Assembly: GCF_008297955.1 (NCBI RefSeq)
Contig: NZ_VTPY01000005.1
Location: forward strand, 62,001 to 126,000
Direction of reading: 5' to 3'
DNA length: 64,000 bases
DNA from: Billgrantia pellis
GTDB taxonomy: Bacteria; Pseudomonadota; Gammaproteobacteria; Pseudomonadales; Halomonadaceae
Position numbers and translations under genes: made by a program. This document shows positions 44,581 to 51,648 of this stretch, in pieces. How positions within the stretch are numbered: the stretch's first letter is position 1; every line of letters begins with the position of its first letter. A model generated the notes under the pieces. That model had not been told where the DNA came from and ran no database searches. It saw only the letters and a list, made by a program, of their open reading frames with translations.

Positions 44581-44835
44581 ATGGCAATCAAACAGGTGAT
44601 CGACGTGGATATGCCGCTGATCCACGATTACGACGAGGCGACAGGCGAACTGGTATTAACGGTCCCACTGCGCTCCGAACCAGGTCAGCACCGAGAGGCA
44701 GACCAGCCCCCGGAATACGCTCAGCTGCGTGTATCAGCGGCAGCACAAGGATTTCTCGAATATCAGTTCGGTCGGCTGGAATCCGAGGCCACAGTGCCGC
44801 CATCACGGCATCGAACGCCTCGTCAGATACAGTGA
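44581..44835 (+). CDS. Small ORF, convergent with 44588-44899
   Basis: An 84-codon frame starting MAIKQVIDVDMPLIHDYDEA. The first 40 codons have the high third-position GC expected of real genes here, but the later codons do not. The frame overlaps the opposite-strand gene almost completely. It may be a short gene that has lost its stop and runs into its neighbour. No family is recognised. Confidence 0.35.
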   Translation: MAIKQVIDVDMPLIHDYDEATGELVLTVPLRSEPGQHREADQPPEYAQLRVSAAAQGFLEYQFGRLESEATVPPSRHRTPRQIQ

Positions 44836-44899
44836 TGATGCTGCCGTCTAACAGAGCGTGGGGTACCGGGTAGGCGGTGAAGCCGCTGTCTTCGGCCAT
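44588..44899 (-). CDS. Small phage protein, opposite strand to 44581-44835
   Basis: A 103-codon frame starting MAEDSGFTAYPVPHALLDGS, with GGAG eight bases before the ATG and good codon usage in the first 65 codons. The last third is arginine-rich with poor codon usage, which suggests that the original stop was lost. It sits just left of the repressor, transcribed away from it, where a first early gene would be expected. Unknown function. Confidence 0.45.
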   Translation of the reverse strand: MAEDSGFTAYPVPHALLDGSIITVSDEAFDAVMAALWPRIPADRTDIREILVLPLIHAAERIPGAGLPLGADLVRSAVGPLIPVRLSPRRNRGSAAYPRRSPV

Positions 44900-44944
44900 G
44901 GGTGGCTCCGATGGTGTCAAATGGATTGTCGATAACTGCTTTGT

Positions 44945-45021
44945 GGATTCGATTGAAGCAAAGCATGGAATCAAACGAATTGCCTGTCAAGGGCAAACGA
45001 GACCTTTATGGATTCGATTGG
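44945..45021. promoter_or_regulatory. Repeated ATTCGATT motifs at the repressor start, operator candidates
   Basis: The 12-base sequence TGGATTCGATTG occurs at 44945-44956 and again at 45010-45021, with an imperfect inverted relative (AATCAAACGAATT) between them around 44971-44983. Such arrays are typical of phage repressor operators in the divergent immunity region. This is inference from repetition and position. Confidence 0.4.
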
Positions 45022-45697
45022 ATCTAGGCTGCGCGAAGAGCGCGACCGTCTGGGCCTGACACAGACAGAGATCGGTGATGCAGCTGGTGTGACCAAGAAC
45101 ACTCAGCGCTTGTACGAAATGGATCAGCGCAGTCCTAAGGCGGATTACTTGGCGGCGCTAGATGCGGCAGGGGTCGATGTGGGATACGTGCTGACCGGCC
45201 GGCGTGGTGGCGCTCCCAACCTAGCCGCCCAGCGGGTAACCGATGGGACTCCCGTATCTGCGGCCAACGGCCCAGGGCCTGGGCTGGCCTCCGTAAAGTT
45301 GTACGACGTGGAGGGTGCCGCCGGTGCCGGCCGCTCCCTGGAAGAGGAGCGCGTCGAGGGCATGCTCTACTTCCCGGAAGCGCAGTTGGAGGCCCTGGGC
45401 ATCCAGGCGGGGCAGGTGGCAGGCATCAAGGTGCGCGGGGATTCGATGGAAACCACGCTGGCCGACGGCGACTGGGTGCTGGTCGACCTGGCCAATCGCG
45501 ATCCGCGGCAGGAAGGGGTGTTTCTGCTGACCGTGAGCGGCGAGCGGCGCATCAAGCGCGTGCAGCGCCTTGCCGGCGGCGCGTTGTACCTGATCAGCGA
45601 TAACGACCACTACCAGCCAGAGATGATCACACCGCAGCAGATGGGGGAGGTCGAGATACTGGGGCGGTGTGAGGTGCGGATAGGACGGATTTCTTAA
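45008..45697 (+). CDS. cI: Prophage repressor, XRE HTH plus S24 peptidase domain
   Basis: A 229-residue CI/LexA-like repressor. It has an N-terminal XRE helix-turn-helix (LGLTQTEIGDAAGVTKNTQR) and a C-terminal S24 peptidase domain with catalytic Ser146 in VRGDSMETT and Lys183 in RRIKRVQR. An Ala-Gly cleavage site is plausible in the linker (EGAAGAG). It would hold the prophage silent and be autocleaved upon RecA activation. It is the first gene of a rightward group that continues into the AT-rich accessory genes. Confidence 0.9.
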   Translation: MDSIGSRLREERDRLGLTQTEIGDAAGVTKNTQRLYEMDQRSPKADYLAALDAAGVDVGYVLTGRRGGAPNLAAQRVTDGTPVSAANGPGPGLASVKLYDVEGAAGAGRSLEEERVEGMLYFPEAQLEALGIQAGQVAGIKVRGDSMETTLADGDWVLVDLANRDPRQEGVFLLTVSGERRIKRVQRLAGGALYLISDNDHYQPEMITPQQMGEVEILGRCEVRIGRIS

Positions 45698-45748
45698 TAA
45701 CATGCTTCTGTGATAAAGCAGGGTATCGCCTGGGACGAGCCACGAAAG

Positions 45749-46828
45749 ATGAAAAAGCTTTCTGAAAAGCATAAAAAACATTTAGTTCGTGCTTCTGAGC
45801 GCGAGATGGATAAGCGTATCCGGAAAAATACAAAAAGAAACAGATTAAACAAGTCTCGTTTAGGATATTATGTTCTTTGTTCACCAGGTGTGCTAAGCCT
45901 GATGCGTCGTCAGTCTAGATCTAGATTAATTGCTTTCACGAGAAGCATTCATAAATTGGTAAATAAAGGGAAAAGGAGGATTTGGCTAGATTTTTCTGAT
46001 CTTAACGAAGTTGTTGCTGATGGCATGATCTACTTGCATGCGGAATTGTCAAGGTTGTCTAGAGTTGTGAAAGGGCTGCAGTTTAGGTCATCACCACCTT
46101 CTAATAAAACTGTAGGACAGGTATTTAATCAGATTGGTTTTTCTAAAGTCATTAATTGCAAAATAGGTGTTTCACCTGAATGTAATAGAAAAGACGTCTC
46201 TACATGGCTTTGTGCTTATGGGGAGAAGGTGGTAGGGGAGAAGTGTGGAGGTATCTTGGATTATTACCAAGGACGCATGGCTGATTCTTTGACTCGCGAG
46301 CTCTTTAGAGGAATGACGGAGGCGATGACTAATTCATATCATCATGCGTATATTAAGGAAAGAGGAGACTCGTTAAGACATATTGATTACTACAAGCCTT
46401 GGTGGCTGTTTTCGCAAGAAGTTGATGGGAAGCTGAGTGTGGTGTTGTGTGATCTAGGGCTAGGGATTCCTGGGACAATTCCTATTAACAATCCTGGTCT
46501 GATGAGGAAGTTGAAGCGATTCTTTGGTAAAGACTTAACCGACTCTGTAACGATAAAAGAAGCTATAGTAAATAGTAAAACAAGAACTCACAAAGCTTAC
46601 CGAGGAAAAGGGTTAAGACAAATTGTTGAAACAATAAATAATTCTGAAGATGGAAAAATCTCCATCCTTAGCAATAAGGGGTGCTATACTCATACAGAAA
46701 GTGGTGAGACGAATTTAACGGACTATCCAGCTAGCATAGGAGGAACTATAATATGCTGGCAGGTTTCTCTACCAGTTGAATCGGTGGACGTCAACGCATT
46801 CAGTGATGATGAGGCTGTGTTGTACTAA
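45749..46828 (+). CDS. GHKL-type ATPase of an accessory three-gene cassette
   Basis: A 359-residue protein of low GC content. A basic N-terminus (first 40 residues, rich in Lys and Arg) is followed by an unassigned domain and a histidine-kinase-like ATPase fold: N box around residues 184-201 (ELFRGMTEAMTNSYHHAY), G1 box at 235 (DLGLGIPG) and G2 box at 285 (RGKGLRQI), then GGTIICW. No HisKA domain or membrane segment is present. The ATG at 45749 is preferred over a GTG at 45710. It is followed 48 bases later by a STAS-like DUF4325 gene, a pairing that suggests a partner-switch-like mechanism. Antiphage defence is a hypothesis only. Confidence 0.75.
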   Translation: MKKLSEKHKKHLVRASEREMDKRIRKNTKRNRLNKSRLGYYVLCSPGVLSLMRRQSRSRLIAFTRSIHKLVNKGKRRIWLDFSDLNEVVADGMIYLHAELSRLSRVVKGLQFRSSPPSNKTVGQVFNQIGFSKVINCKIGVSPECNRKDVSTWLCAYGEKVVGEKCGGILDYYQGRMADSLTRELFRGMTEAMTNSYHHAYIKERGDSLRHIDYYKPWWLFSQEVDGKLSVVLCDLGLGIPGTIPINNPGLMRKLKRFFGKDLTDSVTIKEAIVNSKTRTHKAYRGKGLRQIVETINNSEDGKISILSNKGCYTHTESGETNLTDYPASIGGTIICWQVSLPVESVDVNAFSDDEAVLY

Positions 46829-46876
46829 TGTTTGATTATGAAGGCGAGTCTTATGCCATTGATTAAAGGTGCAGCC

Positions 46877-47200
46877 ATGAAAACTATTGAGCTTGCAAAA
46901 GTGTTTTCAAGGTATCCTGCTGGACGCTATAAAAGCGATGGGCCCTTTAGTGGTGAGAAGTTCCGTGAGGAGATGTTGCTTCCCTTCATTAACAACGAAG
47001 ATCTAGTCGTCATTGTCCTTGATGGCGCAATGGGCTATGGCTCGTCTTTTTTAGAAGAAGCTTTTGGCGGGTTGGTGCGAAAACTTAAAAATAAAGATAT
47101 TGTAAAAAAGAAATTGGTGCTCGTGTCTAAAGAAGATCCATTTCTTGTTAAAGAAATTAATAGCTATATTGAACATGGATTAGATGAGCGCAATGCTTGA
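46877..47200 (+). CDS. STAS-like DUF4325 protein
   Basis: A 107-residue protein matching STAS-like DUF4325: MKTIELAKVFSRYPAGRY at the start, GPFSGEKFREEMLLPFI, then VLDGAMGYGSSFLEEAFGGL. The start is ATG 46877, with AAAGGT upstream. STAS-like domains bind GHKL kinases or ATPases in anti-anti-sigma systems, and a GHKL-type ATPase is encoded directly upstream. It overlaps the next gene by 17 bases, so the three are one operon. Confidence 0.82.
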   Translation: MKTIELAKVFSRYPAGRYKSDGPFSGEKFREEMLLPFINNEDLVVIVLDGAMGYGSSFLEEAFGGLVRKLKNKDIVKKKLVLVSKEDPFLVKEINSYIEHGLDERNA

Positions 47201-47681
47201 ATCGTTTTGGTTTTTTTTAATAGACAAAGAAAATTATCATTTTCTGCGGCTGGCATCAGGATCCGTTACTTGGATTTTGATTCTGGGAGGGTGGTTTGTC
47301 GTCAACAAACAAAATAATAGCCGGGAGTTAAGAAAGGAGCTGCGTTCGGTACTCGATGCTGTTCGTGTCGATATTTTAGATCTTTCTGCGGAGTCTGTGA
47401 AATATCACACCGAACAGCCTGGGAAAGACGAGGATTATAACATAGTAATGAAATTTAAACGAATTAACCGGAGAGTCAATAGGCTTCCTTTGTCTCTGCA
47501 TGATAGAAATAATATATTAAATTTAATTTTCTTGTTCAAGAAGGCGGTTACGCTGCGAAATTTTGAAACTAGTAAATATGAACGGCAGGCGAAGAATTCT
47601 CAACTAGTTGGTGAAATAGAGCACGCAGTGGAAGAAGTTTTAGATGAAATTGAGCATTGTTTCTCCCGGAAATTCAAGTAA
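47184..47681 (+). CDS. Small membrane protein with cytoplasmic helices, third gene of cassette
   Basis: A 165-residue low-GC protein. One transmembrane segment is predicted near residues 23-41 (LASGSVTWILILGGWFVV). A polar, helical C-terminal part follows with possible coiled-coil character. The ATG at 47184 overlaps the DUF4325 gene by 17 bases (ATG 47193 is an alternative). Membrane anchoring of an ATPase/STAS pair is typical of an effector in signalling or defence systems. No family is recognised. Confidence 0.7.
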   Translation: MSAMLESFWFFLIDKENYHFLRLASGSVTWILILGGWFVVNKQNNSRELRKELRSVLDAVRVDILDLSAESVKYHTEQPGKDEDYNIVMKFKRINRRVNRLPLSLHDRNNILNLIFLFKKAVTLRNFETSKYERQAKNSQLVGEIEHAVEEVLDEIEHCFSRKFK

Positions 47682-47795
47682 TTACTAAACGTTTTTTATT
47701 TTCTTCGTTATGAAATCTTATTTCCAAGTTTCGGCGGGTGGCTCACGACGTGCCACTCGAGCAGCTCGAGCCTTGGCGGGGCTACCGGCCCGCGG

Positions 47796-48011
47796 CTACT
47801 CAACCGACGTCGCTCGCCGCATCCTCCGGTCGAACTGCACGATATCGGTCCAGCCGCACTTACGGCACGCCACCACGCGAACACTCCCGGTCTCCGGCGC
47901 TTGGAACATTTGCCATTGCTGATCGCGACTCAGCTCAGCATTGCCACAACTGCAGCACAGTGCGTGGGAGCCGAGTGTCGAGAATTGGTAGTGGATAGCT
48001 CTGGTAGGCAT
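47796..48011 (-). CDS. Small zinc-ribbon protein
   Basis: A 71-residue protein with CCSCGN and CRKCGW cysteine pairs, a likely zinc ribbon, and a basic tail (DRRMRRATSVE). The ribosome site is weak, and it lies in a stretch (47682-48285) where I see no other gene. It may be a small phage protein or a chance reading frame; the cysteine pattern favours a real gene. Confidence 0.4.
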   Translation of the reverse strand: MPTRAIHYQFSTLGSHALCCSCGNAELSRDQQWQMFQAPETGSVRVVACRKCGWTDIVQFDRRMRRATSVE

Positions 48012-48285
48012 GGGTTCTCTGCCGTGCGTTTGTGCTTGTTAGAGCACATTATGAGCAGAGGCAAAGGCAGCGCATGTAAGAGATCGCCTATCCACCTTGT
48101 CAGAACATTCCGCAGCGCTGCGTGATCCAGGCATGGAGTCGTTCCGGGTCGGCGTTCTCTTACAGAATACAGCGGTCTTCTCTTGCAGAGAGGTGAAAGG
48201 GGCTGGGGTAGGCTGAGTGAGCTCAGCAGGCATTGCATGGATGATCCCCCCGGCCATGGACGGCCACCCCTTCTATGCTCGCCAC

Positions 48286-48942
48286 ATGTGTGGACGATTC
48301 TCTCAATTCAGCGCCTATCCACGGCTCGCCAAGCGACTCCGCGTCTCGATGGATGCTGACGCTCCGCCGCCGCGCTACAACATCCCGCCTGGTACCTGGA
48401 TCGCGGGGGTTCGGAAGTCGGCGCACGACGCGCCGCCAGTGCAGCTTAATTTCTGGTGGGGTTACCGGCCGAAGTGGGCGAAGGGCAAGGCGGCGCAGCC
48501 GATCAATGCCCGCGTCGAGACAGTGGCCACCAGCGGCTACTTCAAGCACGCTTTCGCCCGTGCCCGTTGCATTGTTCCTGCTGATGGCTGGTACGAGTGG
48601 TTGGCCACCGTGAGCGGCAAGCAGCCGCACTACTTGACTCGGATAGACCGCGAGCCGATCGCCTTTGCGGGCATCTATGCAGAGAGGGAGGATGGCAGCT
48701 TAGGCTGCGCGATTCTAACTGAGCCGGCACGCGGCAGCGCTGCTGAGGTGCATGACCGCATGCCGCTGATTCTCGACGACGCCAGCCTTGAGCCGTGGCT
48801 CGATCCCGACCTGACTGACCGAGAGACGATCCGCGCCGTTGTGCGCCATATCGATGCTGGCGTGATCGAGCACTGGCCGGTCAGCCGGGCCGTGAACCGG
48901 CCCGGCAATGATGAGGATGCGGGGCTGATCAACCCGGCCTAA
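48286..48942 (+). CDS. SOS response-associated peptidase (SRAP/YedK/HMCES)
   Basis: A 218-residue SRAP protein. The catalytic N-terminal Cys2 (MCGRFSQF) forms thiazolidine crosslinks with abasic sites in single-stranded DNA. The conserved YNIPPG (Asn), CIVPADGWYEW (Glu) and AEVHDRMPLIL (His) blocks are present. The ATG at 48286 is fixed by the need for Cys at position 2. It shields abasic sites during replication. It fits with the SOS genes (umuDC) nearby on this prophage, although no LexA box was found upstream. Confidence 0.9.
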   Translation: MCGRFSQFSAYPRLAKRLRVSMDADAPPPRYNIPPGTWIAGVRKSAHDAPPVQLNFWWGYRPKWAKGKAAQPINARVETVATSGYFKHAFARARCIVPADGWYEWLATVSGKQPHYLTRIDREPIAFAGIYAEREDGSLGCAILTEPARGSAAEVHDRMPLILDDASLEPWLDPDLTDRETIRAVVRHIDAGVIEHWPVSRAVNRPGNDEDAGLINPA

Positions 48943-48948
48943 CCTGCT

Positions 48949-48966
48949 TGTAAACTATCTCCTACA
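48949..48966 (+). promoter_or_regulatory. GacA-type upstream activating sequence
   Basis: TGTAAA, six bases, CCTACA matches the GacA/UvrY box TGTAAG-N6-CTTACA at 10 of 12 positions. It lies about 85-100 bases before the first GGA-rich RNA, whose likely -10 box is TATGTA at 49040-49045. In Pseudomonas and relatives this box drives rsmX/Y/Z transcription. This supports identification of the RNA as Csr/Rsm-type. Confidence 0.6.
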
Positions 48967-49045
48967 AACACGGAGCAGCATTCTTACGCAACGGCTTATC
49001 CTGGGTTAAACCCTTACTCGCTCATAGCGACTACCTTGGTATGTA

Positions 49046-49185
49046 ACGGGCTAGGGAGAGCCCTACAGGGAAGGCCGAGCGACGGAACGCTCTGTACCAT
49101 GGATGTTTGGGCAGGAAGCCCGAAGTTGGATGGATAGGGATGCGTTGACTGGAAGCCCGGCCCCCCCAGTGGCCGGGCTTTTTTT
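49046..49185 (+). ncRNA. CsrB/RsmZ-like GGA-rich small RNA 1
   Basis: A gap region with nine GGA triplets in about 110 bases. Three are in classic CsrA-type hairpin loops: GGGCT-AGGGAG-AGCCC (49048-49063), GAGCG-ACGGAA-CGCTC (49077-49092) and GGGC-AGGAA-GCCC (49109-49121). The unit ends in a strong terminator, GCCCGGCC/GGCCGGGC plus seven T (49155-49185). A near-consensus GacA box lies upstream. Csr/Rsm RNAs titrate the translational regulator CsrA. Such RNAs are normally chromosomal, and this one lies within the prophage. The 5' end is inferred. Confidence 0.7.
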
Positions 49186-49253
49186 CGGCAGGCTGAGTTG
49201 GCGCATGGCTCCCATGGCAGATTTCTGTCCCTAGCGAGAGACGCTTTGGATTC

Positions 49254-49323
49254 GCGTTCTCTATGGGTTCGCCAAAATATCGCGTCTCATCGCGCCTGCC
49301 CTGGCGGTTGCCAGGGCTCTTTT
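49254..49323 (+). ncRNA. Terminator-ended RNA candidate 2a (paralogue of 2b)
   Basis: A short unit with the ordered blocks GCGTTCTCT (49254-49262), GTTCGCC (49267-49273) and CGCGTCTCATCGC (49281-49293), then a terminator GCCCTGGC/GCCAGGGC plus TCTTTT (49298-49323). The same blocks recur in the same order in candidate 2b, which suggests tandem duplicate small RNAs. There is no coding frame of interest. Function unknown. Confidence 0.5.
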
Positions 49324-49462
49324 ACAGATCGAGCATGGGTCGGTGAGCCGGGCCGTGTACAAGCCTCGCGAGGGCCAAGGCGCTAAAATGATTCATTTAG
49401 CATAGTTGTTCGTTCAAAATTGTCTGCCACTGTTGTATGTTTACTGTGAGTCGCCTAACCAT

Positions 49463-49535
49463 GCGTTCCCTTGCTGTGTTCGCCTTGAGTACGCGTCTCA
49501 TCGCACCGCCCGGCCATCAATGGCCGGGCTTTTTA
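49463..49535 (+). ncRNA. Terminator-ended RNA candidate 2b (paralogue of 2a)
   Basis: Blocks GCGTTCCCT (49463-49471), GTTCGCC (49478-49484) and CGCGTCTCATCGC (49492-49504) are followed by GCCCGGCC/GGCCGGGC and a T-rich tail (49508-49535). The 13-base last block is identical to that of 2a and lies just before the terminator stem in both. A perfect palindrome AAATGATTCATTT (49386-49398) lies about 65 bases upstream and could be a regulator site. Confidence 0.5.
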
Positions 49536-49617
49536 TTTTCGCCACCCTCTCGTAGTAGCCGATATCTTACGTTTCGCATGGTTAATCTCTTACGCAGCGC
49601 GTAACCCAGGTTATGTT

Positions 49618-49781
49618 GGGAGGCGATAGGAGATGGCATCGTGAGTCTAGAGCAAAGGAAAGCTCTTGAGGAAAACGAGCAGGATGCTCGAGTAACCAAG
49701 GATGCACCGACAGGATGTCAGTGGAGCAGCTAGCAAGGAAGTGCGGTTCGAATGCCCGGCTCTAATGCCGGGCATTTTTTT
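49618..49781 (+). ncRNA. CsrB/RsmZ-like GGA-rich small RNA 3
   Basis: Eight GGA triplets in about 120 bases. Hairpins present GGA in the loop: AGAGC-AAAGGAAA-GCTCT (49649-49666), CGAGC-AGGAT-GCTCG (49676-49690) and GAC-AGGAT-GTC with the CsrB-type CAGGATG motif (49709-49719). It ends in ATGCCCGGC/GCCGGGCAT and seven T (49752-49781). A probable -10 box is TATGTT (49612-49617). No good GacA box was found upstream, only a degenerate half near 49554-49571. Probably a second CsrA-binding decoy RNA. Confidence 0.65.
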
Positions 49782-49793
49782 GTAGCGGTCAGA

Positions 49794-51080
49794 TCATCGC
49801 GCCTGTACCAGTGGCAACTCGTCCCATCGCGTTGAGCAACGCTGGGTGAGGTTGGCGCAGCGCAGGTGCCACGCGGCGCCCGGCGTCGGTCGGCCGAGGC
49901 TGACGGTTCCGCGCCCCATCCGCTTGTTCAGTTCGTCCATGGTATTCATCAGCTTCGCGCTGCGCTGCCTGTCGGCGTCGCTCTGGGGCGTATCGAGCAG
50001 CGAGAGCTGTTGCCGGCTGGCGTCGACCAGGTCGAGCAGCATCACACCGCCTTTCTGGTACAGGTAGCCCTTGCGGTAGATCCGCTGCAGGGCGTGGCCG
50101 GCGGCGTGCAGGATCTCGCGGCTGTCGGCGGTGGGGCGGGGCAATTCGAGCACCAGGCTGGGTGAGTACTGGTGCAGATCTTGCCTGAAGGGGTTCGTCT
50201 TCAGAAACACCAGCACCGCCTTTGCCAATCCATTCTGCCGGCGCAGTTTCTCCGCGCCACGCTGCCCGTGCTGTCGGATCGCCTCGCGGATCTCGTCCAG
50301 GTTGTCGGTGAGCTTGCCAAAGCTGCGGCTGGTCATGATGCGCTGGCGGGCTTCATCGAAGTCGTTCATTTCGATGCAGGGCACGCCCCGCAGCTCCAGG
50401 GCGGTGCGCTCCAGGGTGACCGAGAAGCGGCGCCGGATTTCCTTCGGGTTGGCCTGGGCGAGGTCCCAGGCGCTCTTGATGCCCATCACGGTCAGGCGCT
50501 CGACGAGCCGGCGGCCGACGCCCCAGACGTCGCCCAGCTCGATTTTCTTGAGCAGTACCTGCGTTTCCCTGCTGTCGTGCTGTAGCACGCATACGCCTTG
50601 GTAAGCCGAGATTTTTTTGGCCGCACGGTTCGCTAGTTTGGCGAGCGTACGCGTCGGCGCGACGCCCACGCAGACAGGAATGCCGGTGAACTGACGCACC
50701 TTGTGGTGCAACTGCCGGGCGTGCTCGAGCAACTGCTCGTGGGTGAAGCCATCGAACCTCACAAACATCTCGTCGATGGAGTAGGGCTCGACGGCCGGGG
50801 CAAACTCCTCGAGCACGGACTGCACCCGCTGGCTCATGTCGCCGTAGAGCTCGTAGTTGCTGGAGAGTAGATGGATGCGCCCCTGACGCACCAGATGCTG
50901 AAGCTCGAACGCCGGTGTGCCCATCTTGATGCCGAGGGCTTTCAGCTCAGTGGAGAGCGCGATGACGCAGCCGTCGTTGTTCGACATCACACCTACCGGC
51001 AGGCCGCGCAGCCGGGGCTGGAACACGCGCTCACACGATACGTAGAACGAGTTGCAGTCGACCAGTCCGATCATGGTCAT
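49794..51080 (-). CDS. umuC: DNA polymerase V catalytic subunit UmuC
   Basis: A 428-residue Y-family polymerase. The palm has DCNSFYVSCERVF at the N-terminus and the catalytic SIDEMF. Thumb and little-finger regions follow (SFGKLTDNLDEI), and the C-terminal DUF4113 tail ends in WHLRCANLTQRCSTRWDELP, typical of UmuC. ATG 51080 overlaps the umuD stop (ATGA). It performs error-prone translesion synthesis with UmuD'2. It is controlled by the LexA box before umuD. Confidence 0.93.
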   Translation of the reverse strand: MTMIGLVDCNSFYVSCERVFQPRLRGLPVGVMSNNDGCVIALSTELKALGIKMGTPAFELQHLVRQGRIHLLSSNYELYGDMSQRVQSVLEEFAPAVEPYSIDEMFVRFDGFTHEQLLEHARQLHHKVRQFTGIPVCVGVAPTRTLAKLANRAAKKISAYQGVCVLQHDSRETQVLLKKIELGDVWGVGRRLVERLTVMGIKSAWDLAQANPKEIRRRFSVTLERTALELRGVPCIEMNDFDEARQRIMTSRSFGKLTDNLDEIREAIRQHGQRGAEKLRRQNGLAKAVLVFLKTNPFRQDLHQYSPSLVLELPRPTADSREILHAAGHALQRIYRKGYLYQKGGVMLLDLVDASRQQLSLLDTPQSDADRQRSAKLMNTMDELNKRMGRGTVSLGRPTPGAAWHLRCANLTQRCSTRWDELPLVQAR

Positions 51081-51517
51081 ACGGGGTACTCGTGGATGAC
51101 CGAACGGACGACTCCCCACACCTGACACTCGACATCGACGAGCGGAATGGGCGCGTAGCGTGGGTTGCCTGAACAGAGGCACGGCACGTTGCCCCTCAGC
51201 TCGTAGCGCTTGACGGTGATCTCGCCGTCGATCATGGCGACAATGATGTGTCCGGGGCGGGGCTCGAGAGAGCGATCGACCAGCAGCAGATCACCCTCGT
51301 GGATACCCAAGCGCTCCATGCTGTCGCCGGTCACGCTCATGAAGAACGTTGCGGAAGGGCGCTTGACCAGCCGTTCGTTGAGATCGAGCGTGCGGCCCTC
51401 GTAATCCTGTGCCGGGCTGGGAAAGCCGGAAAGCCCTGCACGGCCGAGCGCGAGGGGGTAGGGAAGCGCAAGCGACGGCGGCTCGGGGTGAGCCGGAGTG
51501 AGCGTTGGCAGTGTCAT
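51077..51517 (-). CDS. umuD: UmuD, SOS mutagenesis protein (S24 peptidase)
   Basis: A 146-residue UmuD. Catalytic Ser66 (VTGDSMERL) and Lys103 (EITVKRYE) are in place. The autocleavage region aligns with FPSPAQDY, but the scissile bond is Ser30-Gly31 instead of the usual Cys/Ala-Gly. RecA-stimulated cleavage gives UmuD', the partner of UmuC. The ATG at 51517 has AAAGGGA as ribosome site. The operon umuD-umuC has a LexA box at 51536-51551. Confidence 0.92.
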   Translation of the reverse strand: MTLPTLTPAHPEPPSLALPYPLALGRAGLSGFPSPAQDYEGRTLDLNERLVKRPSATFFMSVTGDSMERLGIHEGDLLLVDRSLEPRPGHIIVAMIDGEITVKRYELRGNVPCLCSGNPRYAPIPLVDVECQVWGVVRSVIHEYPV

Positions 51518-51535
51518 GTGAGTCCCTTTGTACTG

Positions 51536-51551
51536 CTGTCGTTTTATACAG
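51536..51551 (-). promoter_or_regulatory. LexA (SOS) box of umuDC
   Basis: CTGT, eight bases, ACAG (read on the minus strand CTGTATAAAACGACAG) is a perfect gammaproteobacterial SOS box. It lies 19 bases before the umuD start. The same region may also serve the divergent UmuD-like gene. Confidence 0.8.
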
Positions 51552-51648
51552 TATTCTCGACATTGCCGCTTCCAGGCAACAGGCAAACGCTAATGAAAGT
51601 TAGCCGGCCGGGCGGCCTACTGAGAAAAAAGTGAGACGAGGCAGGGGT

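Noticed and set aside
48050..48285. A LexA box before the SRAP gene
   Set aside because: No CTGT-N8-ACAG sequence was found in the upstream region.
49386..49398. The palindrome AAATGATTCATTT as a Fur box
   Set aside because: Only partly like the Fur consensus (the 6-1-6 halves do not match well), so the downstream RNAs are not claimed to be iron-regulated.
49741..49760. A tRNA-like GGTTCGAAT T-loop sequence
   Set aside because: No acceptor, D or anticodon arm is nearby; it is part of the terminator end of the GGA-rich RNA.
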